A stretch of DNA of 5,477 nt from an uncultured Clostridia bacterium (lineage in GTDB: Bacteria > Bacillota > Clostridia > Oscillospirales > Oscillospiraceae), in assembly GCA_937915065.1 (NCBI GenBank), contig CALDMR010000024.1, forward strand, positions 1 to 5,477, given 5' to 3'. The position numbers and the translations under genes are program-made. Below the pieces are notes generated by a model. It was not told the DNA's origin, searched no databases, and worked only from the letters and a program-made list of their open reading frames with translations. Shown here in pieces: positions 1 to 5,399 of the stretch (positions within the stretch are counted from its first letter, which is position 1; every line of letters starts with the position of its first letter).

Positions 1-894
1 GTCCGGGGATACCAGTACGGAGGTCATCATGGCCAGGGAGCCAAAGGCGGAGGATACCATATCGCTCATCACGTCGCCGTCATAGTTTTTGCAGGCCCAC
101 AGGATACCGCCGGGGCACTGCATCAGACCTGCCACGGCGCTGTCGATCAGCATGTATTTGTAGTGGATACCGGCGGCTTCAAAGCGTGCTTTGTATTCAT
201 TTTCATACAACTCTGCGAAAATATCTTTGAAACGGTGGTCATATTGCTTGGAAATCGTATCTTTGGCAGAAAACCACAGATCCTGCTTGAGATTGAGTGC
301 ATATTGGAAGCAGGTGTGGGCAAAAGAATAGATAGAACTGTCTTTGTTGTAGGTGCCCTGGAGCACGCCGGGGCATTCAAAGCGGTAAACGGTTTCGCGG
401 AAGGTCTCCCGGCCATCTTTAGTGGTGAAAACCAATTCAGCGGTGCCCTCTTCGGGAACACGGTATTCGGTTGCTTTGTAAATATCGCCGTAGGCGTGGC
501 GTGCAATGGTGATGGGCTGCTTCCAGGTGCGCACCACGGGATGAATATTTTTTACCACAATGGGAGTGCGGAACACTGTGCCGTCCAGCAGGGCGCGCAG
601 AGTGCCATTGGGGCTTTTCCACATCTGGCTCAAATGGTATTCTTCCACGCGCTGGGCATTGGGGGTGATGGTGGCGCATTTAACGCCCACGCCGTATCGG
701 GCAATGGCGTTGCCGGCGTCGATGGTCACCTGATCCTGAGTTTCCTCCCGGTGTGCCAGGCCCAAATCATAGTACTCGGTTTTCAGAGCCACATAGGGCA
801 GCAGCAGTTCATCCTTGATTTTTTTCCAGAGGATGCGGGTCATTTCATCGCCGTCCAGCTCTACCAGCGGTGTTGTCATTTGAATTTTGCTCAT
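1..894 (-). CDS. icd: Isocitrate dehydrogenase (NADP+), IDH1-like subfamily, partial at left edge
   Basis: Oxidative decarboxylation of isocitrate to 2-oxoglutarate with NADP+, in the cytoplasm. I translated the minus strand from the ATG at 894-892; it stays open for 298 codons to the window edge. Residues lining the active site of eukaryotic-type IDH are present and almost in human IDH1 numbering: T77, S94, R100 and R109 (in KSPNGTLR and GTVFR), R132 and Y139 (in RHAYGDIY), K211 (in SAKDTI), and the metal-binding aspartates D251, D274 and D278 (in YDGDVMSD). The family is usually a little over 400 residues, so about 100 C-terminal residues, including the usual NADP-binding HGT segment, lie outside the window. 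The start is chosen because it overlaps the lysA stop by one base (TAATG) and has AAGGAG 10 nt upstream; the next ATG (codon 6) is too far from that site. It is co-transcribed downstream of lysA. The NADP rather than NAD assignment is by subfamily, not shown by residues in view. Confidence 0.95.
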   Translation of the reverse strand, partial: MSKIQMTTPLVELDGDEMTRILWKKIKDELLLPYVALKTEYYDLGLAHREETQDQVTIDAGNAIARYGVGVKCATITPNAQRVEEYHLSQMWKSPNGTLRALLDGTVFRTPIVVKNIHPVVRTWKQPITIARHAYGDIYKATEYRVPEEGTAELVFTTKDGRETFRETVYRFECPGVLQGTYNKDSSIYSFAHTCFQYALNLKQDLWFSAKDTISKQYDHRFKDIFAELYENEYKARFEAAGIHYKYMLIDSAVAGLMQCPGGILWACKNYDGDVMSDMVSSAFGSLAMMTSVLVSPD

Positions 895-2147
895 TACTTT
901 TTCTCTCCTTCAAAAATCATGGTGGCAAAATAATCCTCCGGTGTTTCGGCCCGGCGGATCAGCTCTGCGCTTCCGTCCTCGCGCAGCAAGACCTCGGCGC
1001 TGCGAAGCTTGCCATTGTAATTATACCCCATGGAGAAGCCGTGGGCGCCGGTGTCATGGATCACTAGCAGATCGCCTATATCGATGCGGGGCATCATGCG
1101 GTCAATGGCAAATTTGTCGTTGTTTTCGCACAGAGAGCCGACAATGTCGTACATGTGATCCTGGGGACGGCGTTCTTTACCCATGACGGTGATGTGATGA
1201 TATGCGCCGTACATAGCAGGCCGCATCAAATTGGCGGCGCAGGCGTCTACGCCGATATATTCCTTATAAGTATGCTTTTCGTGAATGGCGGTGGTTACCA
1301 AGCAGCCGTAAGGTCCCAGCATAAAGCGGCCCAGTTCGGTATAAATAGCCACATCCCCCAACCCGGCCGGTACCATGATTTTCTCAAAAGCCCGGCGCAC
1401 ACCTTCACCGATCACGGCGATGTTATTGGCTTTCTGCTCCGGTTCATAGGGGATACCGATGCCGCCGGAAAGATTGATGAATTTGAAGTTTGCGCCGGTT
1501 TCCTTGTGCAGCTGCACCGCCTTTTTGAACATAATCTCCGCCAGGGCAGGGTAGTATTTGTTCGTCATGGCGCCGCTGACCAGGAACGCGTGCATGCCAA
1601 ATTCTTTGGCGCCCAACTTTTGCAGGCGGATGTAGCTTTCTTTGATTTGCTCCGGGGTCATGCCGTATTTAGCGTCGCAGGGGTGATCCATAATGGTGTT
1701 GCCCAGGGCGAAATGGCCGCCGGGATTGTAGCGGCAGCAGATCAGGGGTGGGATACCCGTCAAACGATCCAAAAAGTTGATATGGGTGATATCATCCAGA
1801 TTGATGATGGCGCCCAGCTTGCGGGCCAATTCATATTCGGAGGGGGTGGTTTCGTTGGAAGAAAACATGATCTCCTCGCCTTTGAAGCCGCACTTGGCGG
1901 CCAGCATCAGTTCCACCTCGCTGGCGCAGTCCACGCCGCACCCCTCTTCCTTGAGGATCTGTAAAATTTTCGGCGTGGGGGTAGCTTTCACGGCAAAGTA
2001 TTCCCGGAAGCCCTTGTTCCAGGAGAAAGCTTTATACAGCCGACGGCAGTTTTCACGGATACCCTTTTCATCGTATAAGTGAAAGGGCGTCGGATATTTT
2101 TTTGTAATTTTTTCCAACTGTGCTTTGGTAACGAATGTTTTCTTCAT
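894..2147 (-). CDS. lysA: Diaminopimelate decarboxylase (LysA)
   Basis: PLP-dependent enzyme that decarboxylates meso-2,6-diaminopimelate to L-lysine, the last step of bacterial lysine synthesis; cytoplasmic. The 417-aa length is normal for the fold III (alanine racemase-like) decarboxylases. Visible landmarks: K54 in YFAVKATPTP, the Schiff-base lysine near the N-terminus; H186 in GMHAFLVSG; the glycine-rich phosphate-binding loop GGIGIPY at 228-234; ELGRF at 271-275; C340-E341 with D344 in SLCENND, the second-subunit cysteine motif; and Y376 in GYNYNG. Two motifs differ from textbook LysA: the usual HIGSQ is HAFLVSG and the usual EPGR is ELGR. I recall this variant pattern from a LysA subfamily common in Clostridia, but could not search. 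The gene has its own promoter and is the first gene of a lysA-icd unit. A related decarboxylase acting on another substrate is the main alternative. Confidence 0.9.
   Translation of the reverse strand: MKKTFVTKAQLEKITKKYPTPFHLYDEKGIRENCRRLYKAFSWNKGFREYFAVKATPTPKILQILKEEGCGVDCASEVELMLAAKCGFKGEEIMFSSNETTPSEYELARKLGAIINLDDITHINFLDRLTGIPPLICCRYNPGGHFALGNTIMDHPCDAKYGMTPEQIKESYIRLQKLGAKEFGMHAFLVSGAMTNKYYPALAEIMFKKAVQLHKETGANFKFINLSGGIGIPYEPEQKANNIAVIGEGVRRAFEKIMVPAGLGDVAIYTELGRFMLGPYGCLVTTAIHEKHTYKEYIGVDACAANLMRPAMYGAYHHITVMGKERRPQDHMYDIVGSLCENNDKFAIDRMMPRIDIGDLLVIHDTGAHGFSMGYNYNGKLRSAEVLLREDGSAELIRRAETPEDYFATMIFEGEKK
905..910 (-). promoter_or_regulatory. icd ribosome binding site inside the lysA 3' end
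   Basis: The minus strand reads AAGGAG, 10 nt before the icd ATG. It lies within the last codons of lysA (Glu-Gly-Glu-Lys-Lys-stop). Together with the TAATG stop/start overlap at 896-892 this points to translational coupling of icd to lysA. Confidence 0.75.
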
Positions 2148-2156
2148 GGGAGCAAA

Positions 2157-2162
2157 CCTACT
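2157..2162 (-). promoter_or_regulatory. lysA ribosome binding site (weak)
   Basis: The minus strand reads AGTAGG, five of six matches to AGGAGG, 9 nt before the lysA ATG. A better-matching GGAG lies at 2168-2165 but is 17 nt from the start, too far to be the usual site. Confidence 0.5.
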
Positions 2163-2175
2163 TTCTCCGGAGAAA
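2162..2175. repeat. Perfect 14-bp palindrome in the lysA leader
   Basis: TTTCTCCGGAGAAA is identical to its own reverse complement. It lies between the lysA transcription start expected near 2182 and the start codon, and abuts the lysA ribosome binding site. It could be an operator for a dimeric repressor, or a small hairpin in the leader RNA. Which protein, if any, binds it is unknown. Confidence 0.55.
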
Positions 2176-2188
2176 TGACAGTGGATTC

Positions 2189-2217
2189 ATTATAATGCGG
2201 CATGCTTGGAAATGCAA
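2189..2217 (-). promoter_or_regulatory. lysA-icd promoter (sigma-A type)
   Basis: On the minus strand the -35 box TTGCAT (2217-2212) and a perfect -10 box TATAAT (2194-2189) are separated by exactly 17 bp. This predicts transcription starting near 2182 and a leader of about 35 nt, too short for a lysine riboswitch. Confidence 0.8.
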
Positions 2218-2280
2218 CTTTTTTCATGGAAAAATTCAAAAATATGCAAAAGAGCGCATCTGTTAAACACGCATTCCTTT

Positions 2281-2295
2281 TTACAGTTTATGTAA
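2281..2295. repeat. Inverted repeat TTACA-N5-TGTAA
   Basis: Two perfect 5-bp arms around a 5-bp AT-rich centre, between the two divergent promoters. It resembles the general form of a dimeric repressor site. The arms recall the CopY/BlaI box TACA-N2-TGTA, but the spacing is wrong. It may be chance in an AT-rich stretch. Confidence 0.25.
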
Positions 2296-2325
2296 TCATC
2301 GGTTTACTGTGTCAGCGGGCCCGGG

Positions 2326-2343
2326 ACTGCTTTGCAAAGCGGT
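2326..2343. repeat. 18-bp inverted repeat upstream of the csoR promoter
   Basis: The core GCTTTGCAAAGC (2329-2340) is a perfect 12-bp palindrome. It extends by two more pairs on each side across one T/G mismatch. It ends 20 bp before the csoR -35 box and is closely preceded by another short palindrome, CGGGCCCG (2316-2323). Position suits an upstream regulator site; no known consensus is matched. Confidence 0.35.
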
Positions 2344-2363
2344 GGTGCAAGAAGGGAAAGTAC

Positions 2364-2390
2364 TTGACAGATACCCCTGGGGGGTATAAT
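2364..2390 (+). promoter_or_regulatory. csoR-copA promoter
   Basis: A perfect TTGACA (2364-2369) and a perfect TATAAT (2385-2390) flank the CsoR operator. The spacer is 15 bp, shorter than the usual 17. An alternative -10 box, TAATAT at 2387-2392, would give a 17-bp spacer but matches consensus in only four of six positions. Transcription would start near 2397 and cover csoR and copA. Confidence 0.8.
2371..2387. promoter_or_regulatory. CsoR operator
   Basis: ATACCCC-TGG-GGGGTAT: perfect 7-bp inverted arms around a 3-bp centre. It matches the known CsoR operator form (A/T-rich ends, then C-tract and G-tract, about 17 bp), as at Bacillus subtilis copZA. It fills the spacer between -35 and -10 and takes in the first three bases of the -10 box, so bound apo-CsoR would block RNA polymerase. 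Cu(I)-loaded CsoR would release it. This makes csoR autoregulated together with copA. Confidence 0.85.
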
Positions 2391-2395
2391 ATGAA

Positions 2396-2413
2396 AATAT
2401 CCCCACGGGTATT
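2396..2413. promoter_or_regulatory. Second, degraded CsoR-operator-like site
   Basis: Imperfect inverted repeat with arms AATATCC and GGGTATT (one mismatched pair) around a 4-bp centre. It shares the A/T ends and C-tract/G-tract layout of the main operator and is centred about 25 bp downstream of it, at the predicted transcription start. It may be a low-affinity auxiliary site or a coincidence. Confidence 0.35.
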
Positions 2414-2423
2414 ATTGTGTGGG

Positions 2424-2430
2424 AAAGGAG
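2424..2430 (+). promoter_or_regulatory. csoR ribosome binding site
   Basis: AAAGGAG lies 8 nt before the ATG at 2439. This fixes the start: upstream in-frame ATGs at 2391 and earlier lie at or before the predicted transcription start and have no such site. Confidence 0.85.
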
Positions 2431-2438
2431 AAAACAAT

Positions 2439-2741
2439 ATGGAAAAGCAAGCATGCTGCTGTCATAAAACTAAAGAACGCTCCAAGGAGGAGTATACCAG
2501 CCTGATCCATCGTCTGAACCGCATTGAAGGGCAAATCCGCGGTATTCGCGGTATGGTGGAGAAAAGCGCCTATTGTACGGATATTCTGATGCAGGTGGCG
2601 GCGGCCAATGCGGCCCTGAATGCGTTCAGCAAGGAGCTGCTGGCCAATCACATCCGCACATGTGTAGCCCAGGACATCCGGGATGGTAAGGATGAAACTA
2701 TCGACGAGTTGGTGCAGACGCTGCAGAAACTGATGAAGTAA
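2439..2741 (+). CDS. csoR: Copper-sensing transcriptional repressor CsoR
   Basis: 100-aa all-helical repressor of the CsoR/RcnR family (formerly DUF156). The apo form binds the operator of its own operon and Cu(I) binding releases it. The Cu(I) ligand triad of CsoR is intact: C46 (in AYCTDIL), H71 and C75 (in NHIRTC). The family core is clear: LIHRLNRIEGQIRGI at 22-36, then MVEK, QVAAANAALN, and a C-terminal helix ending in LVQTLQKLMK. The His at the second ligand position argues for copper CsoR rather than the persulfide-sensing CstR, which has Cys-Cys only, or the RcnR/FrmR branches. An unusual N-terminal tail carries Cys6-Cys7-Cys8-His9. The gene lies 29 bp before copA and downstream of a matching operator. 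The reading frame stays open far upstream, but promoter and ribosome binding site place the true start here. Confidence 0.95.
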   Translation: MEKQACCCHKTKERSKEEYTSLIHRLNRIEGQIRGIRGMVEKSAYCTDILMQVAAANAALNAFSKELLANHIRTCVAQDIRDGKDETIDELVQTLQKLMK

Positions 2742-2758
2742 GAAAGGAATGTGCTTCC

Positions 2759-2765
2759 GGGAGGA
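2759..2765 (+). promoter_or_regulatory. copA ribosome binding site
   Basis: GGGAGGA, with GGAGG ending 6 nt before the copA ATG at 2771. It sits in the 29-bp gap after csoR, which contains no terminator, consistent with one csoR-copA transcript. Confidence 0.85.
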
Positions 2766-2770
2766 AAACC

Positions 2771-5284
2771 ATGAAACAATATGACATTACCGGGATGAGC
2801 TGTGCAGCCTGCTCGGCCCGGGTGGAAAAGGCTGTGTCGCAGGTGCCTGGCGTTGTGTCCTGTTCGGTGAGTTTGCTGACCAATTCCATGGGAGTGGAGG
2901 GGGATGCTGCTCCTGCGGAGATCATTGCGGCAGTGGAAGAGGCGGGCTACGGCGCGGCGGAAAAAGGAGCTGCTGCAGGAAAGGCTGCTGCCGCTGGAGC
3001 AGAGGAAGCTCTGGCGGATCGGGAAACGCCGGCGCTGAAGCAGCGGCTGTTGTGGTCCCTGGGCCTTTTGCTGGTGCTGATGTATTTCTCTATGGGACAT
3101 ACCATGTGGAATTGGCCGCTGCCGCCTTTTTATGAGGGGAATGAGGTGGCTGTAGGGCTGACGCAGCTGCTGCTGTCGGGGATGATCCTGGTCATCAATC
3201 AAAAGTTTTTCATCAGTGGATTTCGCAGCCTGTGGCACCGTGCTCCCAACATGGACACCTTGGTGGCCCTGGGTTCCACGGCGGCTTTTGGATACAGTAC
3301 CTATGCGCTGTTTGCCATGACCGGGGCCCAGGCCCAGGGAGATGCCCATGGGGTTATGACCTATTCCATGGAATTCTATTTTGAGTCGGCGGCGATGATT
3401 CTGACGTTGATTACCGTAGGAAAACTGTTGGAAGCCCGATCCAAGGGGAAAACGACCGATGCGCTGAAAAGTTTGATCCAGCTGACGCCGAAAACAGCCA
3501 CCGTGGTGCGCGGCGGCGCCGAAACAGAGATGCCTGTGGAGCAAGTGCGGCAAGGAGATGTGTTTGTGGTGCGCCCCGGGGAACATATCCCGGTGGATGG
3601 CGTAGTGTTGGAGGGCGCCGGTGCGGTCAACGAATCTGCTTTGACAGGCGAAAGCGTTCCGGTGGATAAAGCGGAGGGAGATCCGGTGTCTGCGGCCACG
3701 CTGAACCAGTCCGGCTTCCTGCGGTGCCAGGCTACCAGGGTGGGGGAGGACACCACCCTGGCCCAGATCATTCAGATGGTATCTGACGCCGCTGCCACCA
3801 AAGCGCCCATTGCCAAGATAGCAGATAAAGTGTCCGGTGTGTTTGTGCCGGTGGTCATCGCTGTTGCTGCCATTACAACCCTGGTCTGGCTGCCGTTGGG
3901 GCAGGGTGTGGGATTTGCTTTGGCGCGGGGGATTTCCGTATTGGTGATTTCCTGTCCCTGTGCGCTGGGCCTGGCCACGCCGGTGGCGATTATGGTGGGC
4001 AGCGGTGTGGGGGCTAAAAATGGCATCCTCTTCAAAACGGCATCGTCGCTGGAAGCTGCCGGAAGAACGGACATTGTGGCACTGGATAAAACCGGAACCA
4101 TTACCCAGGGTGACCCCAGAGTGACGGATCTGCTTCCGGCGGACGGTGTTGCCGAGGAGGATCTGCTGGCCTTGGCCGCCGCGCTGGAGCATCCTTCTGA
4201 ACACCCGTTGGCTGGAGCCATTGTGGAGGAAGCCGGCCGGCGGGATCTCTCGTGGGGTTCGGTGGAAGGATTTGCGGCAGTGCACGGCAGGGGCGTGCGG
4301 GGAAGGATAGAGGGCGAAACGTTCCTTGGCGGCAATCGGGCTATGCTGGAGGAAGCGGGGATCGATCCGGCCGCTTTGTCGGTGGCGGTGGATACTTTGG
4401 CTGCCCAGGGGAAAACGCCCATGTTTTTTGCCAATGAAACCCGGAAGCAGTTTTTGGGTGTTATCGCCGTGGCCGATGTGATCAAAGAAGACAGCCCACG
4501 GGCGGTTCAAGAGCTGCGCAATATGGGGATCCGTGTGGTGATGCTCACCGGGGACAATGAGCGCACGGCCAGGGCCATCGGGGCCCAGGCTGGAGTGGAT
4601 GAAGTGATTGCCGGCGTACTGCCCAATGGAAAAGAACAGGTCATCCGCCGCTTGAAGGGGCAGGGAAAGGTAACCATGGTGGGGGACGGGATCAATGATG
4701 CTCCGGCCCTGACCCGGGCAGATCTTGGTATCGCCATCGGCGCAGGGGCTGATGTGGCTGTGGACGCGGCGGATGTGGTGCTGATGCACAGCCGCTTGTC
4801 CGATGTGCCTGCGGCGATTCGTTTGAGCCGGGCGGCTTTGCGCAATATCCATCAAAATTTGTTCTGGGCATTTTTCTATAATATGATCGGTATTCCTTTG
4901 GCGGCAGGCGTTTTGATTCCCCTGGGGCTGACGCTGAATCCCATGTTTGCGGCGGCGGCCATGAGCCTGTCCAGTTTCTGCGTGGTGTCCAATGCGCTGC
5001 GCTTAAACTGGTTTGATCTGAGAAATGCGGCGCGGGACAAAAAGAAAAAGAATCCATATCAGGAGGAACAACCTATGGAAAAAACGTTGATGATTGAAGG
5101 TATGATGTGCGGCCATTGTGAGGCCCGGGTGAAAAAGGTGCTGGAAGGGCTGCCGGGAGTGGCCCAGGCGGAAGTCAGCCACGAAGCCGGCACGGCTGTG
5201 GTGCAGCTGTCCGGCGAAGTTTCGGATGAGACCCTGCGGCAGGCTGTGGAAGCCCAGGATTATGCCGTAACAGAAATTCATTGA
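2771..5284 (+). CDS. copA: Cu(I)-exporting P1B-1 ATPase with a fused C-terminal CopZ-like domain
   Basis: 837-aa membrane pump using ATP to export Cu(I) from the cytoplasm. Order of parts: N-terminal HMA domain (about 1-62, GMSCAAC with C11 and C14); an Ala-rich linker (about 61-88); paired N-terminal membrane segments; actuator domain with TGES at 292-295; CPC in the membrane at 395-397; phosphorylation site DKTGT with D439; HP motif SEHPL (H478-P479); TGDN at 593-596; GDGINDAP at 638-645; then two last membrane segments. The P1B-1 copper signatures are exact: N696-(6)-Y703-N704-(4)-P709 and M731-(2)-S734-S735. The core ends near 750. After a Lys-rich linker a second HMA domain follows (about 769-837, GMMCGHC with C780 and C783). 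Most CopA proteins carry HMA domains only at the N-terminus. csoR lies directly upstream and a strong hairpin follows. Silver transport is possible too; zinc or cadmium is unlikely given CPC with the YN and MxxSS residues. Confidence 0.96.
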   Translation: MKQYDITGMSCAACSARVEKAVSQVPGVVSCSVSLLTNSMGVEGDAAPAEIIAAVEEAGYGAAEKGAAAGKAAAAGAEEALADRETPALKQRLLWSLGLLLVLMYFSMGHTMWNWPLPPFYEGNEVAVGLTQLLLSGMILVINQKFFISGFRSLWHRAPNMDTLVALGSTAAFGYSTYALFAMTGAQAQGDAHGVMTYSMEFYFESAAMILTLITVGKLLEARSKGKTTDALKSLIQLTPKTATVVRGGAETEMPVEQVRQGDVFVVRPGEHIPVDGVVLEGAGAVNESALTGESVPVDKAEGDPVSAATLNQSGFLRCQATRVGEDTTLAQIIQMVSDAAATKAPIAKIADKVSGVFVPVVIAVAAITTLVWLPLGQGVGFALARGISVLVISCPCALGLATPVAIMVGSGVGAKNGILFKTASSLEAAGRTDIVALDKTGTITQGDPRVTDLLPADGVAEEDLLALAAALEHPSEHPLAGAIVEEAGRRDLSWGSVEGFAAVHGRGVRGRIEGETFLGGNRAMLEEAGIDPAALSVAVDTLAAQGKTPMFFANETRKQFLGVIAVADVIKEDSPRAVQELRNMGIRVVMLTGDNERTARAIGAQAGVDEVIAGVLPNGKEQVIRRLKGQGKVTMVGDGINDAPALTRADLGIAIGAGADVAVDAADVVLMHSRLSDVPAAIRLSRAALRNIHQNLFWAFFYNMIGIPLAAGVLIPLGLTLNPMFAAAAMSLSSFCVVSNALRLNWFDLRNAARDKKKKNPYQEEQPMEKTLMIEGMMCGHCEARVKKVLEGLPGVAQAEVSHEAGTAVVQLSGEVSDETLRQAVEAQDYAVTEIH
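5061..5067 (+). promoter_or_regulatory. Internal Shine-Dalgarno sequence at the CopA/CopZ junction
   Basis: AGGAGGA lies 7 nt before an in-frame ATG (5075), inside copA. It is as strong as, or stronger than, the sites used for csoR and copA, and it sits exactly where the linker meets the C-terminal HMA domain. This is what a copA-copZ pair would look like after loss of the copA stop codon. Confidence 0.7.
5075..5284 (+). CDS. Possible separate CopZ-type copper chaperone from internal start within copA
   Basis: Starting at the internal ATG (codon 769 of copA) gives a 69-aa HMA protein, the normal length of a CopZ chaperone, with the Cu(I) site GMMCGHC (C12, C15) and the family's beta-alpha-beta-beta-alpha-beta size. 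It would carry Cu(I) to the ATPase and to CsoR in the cytoplasm. The internal start is supported by the Shine-Dalgarno sequence at 5061-5067. Whether this product exists as a free protein, only as the C-terminal domain of CopA, or both, cannot be told from sequence. The programmed frameshift in Escherichia coli copA, which yields a free chaperone from the same gene, is a functional parallel by a different route. Confidence 0.5.
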   Translation: MEKTLMIEGMMCGHCEARVKKVLEGLPGVAQAEVSHEAGTAVVQLSGEVSDETLRQAVEAQDYAVTEIH

Positions 5285-5295
5285 TCCGGTAAGAA

Positions 5296-5340
5296 AAACG
5301 CGGCGGAGGGCACAGTGTAAACTGCGCCCACGCCGCGTTT
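5296..5340. terminator. Bidirectional intrinsic terminator after copA
   Basis: Perfect 10-bp outer arms (AAACGCGGCG at 5296-5305 and CGCCGCGTTT at 5331-5340), then inner pairs GGGC/GCCC and CAGT/ACTG with small bulges and a GTAA loop. The plus strand follows with a T-rich run (TTTGCTTTGTT). The minus strand follows with TTTTTCTT, so it can stop transcription from either side. It begins 11 bp after the copA stop. Confidence 0.85.
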
Positions 5341-5360
5341 GCTTTGTTATCATGCAAAAA

Positions 5361-5389
5361 ATGGGGGAGTCCTACAAGGACTCCCCCAT
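5361..5389 (-). terminator. Intrinsic terminator for a minus-strand unit entering from the right
   Basis: Perfect 13-bp stem (ATGGGGGAGTCCT and its complement) with a 3-nt loop. The minus strand continues with a run of T from the A-tract at 5356-5360, so it is oriented to end a transcript coming from beyond the right edge. On the plus strand there is no T-tract. Confidence 0.8.
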
Positions 5390-5399
5390 GGTCGGAGTG
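5389..5399 (-). other. tRNA 3'-end-like remnant (tRNA-Pro-like), possible attachment-site core
   Basis: The minus strand reads CACTCCG-A-CCA and runs straight into the terminator stem, the usual layout of a tRNA gene end. CACTCCGACCA matches my memory of the 3' acceptor end of bacterial tRNA-Pro. The rest of a tRNA is absent: no T-loop TTCGA motif, and no CGGAGTG partner strand in the 77 bases to the right. A duplicated tRNA 3' end of this kind is what tyrosine-recombinase elements leave at one border. An 11-nt match could also be chance. Confidence 0.35.

Noticed and set aside
163..933. Plus-strand open frame opposite icd
   Set aside because: The minus strand gives an unambiguous isocitrate dehydrogenase, and the plus frame has no known motif or ribosome binding site.
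2148..2182. Lysine riboswitch upstream of lysA
   Set aside because: The predicted leader is only about 35 nt, far shorter than the roughly 170-nt lysine aptamer.
2281..2295. CopY box for a second copper repressor
   Set aside because: The CopY/BlaI box is TACA-N2-TGTA. Here the centre is 5 bp, and no copY gene is present in the window.
2202..2438. N-terminal extension of csoR by 79 codons
   Set aside because: The frame is open but runs through the csoR promoter and operator. The start at 2439 has a good ribosome binding site and gives the normal family length.
2955..2970. Programmed frameshift after the first HMA domain of copA, as in E. coli
   Set aside because: The GGAAAAAGG run here is not a canonical slippery heptamer in the right phase. 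The -1 frame has no early stop, so no short chaperone would be released; the +1 frame stops after about 23 codons, but nothing supports a shift into it.
2648..4855. A 735-codon open frame on the minus strand opposite copA
   Set aside because: It is rich in His, Arg, Gln and Pro with no recognisable domain, the usual look of an antisense shadow of a GC-rich gene. The opposite strand encodes a complete CopA with all its motifs.
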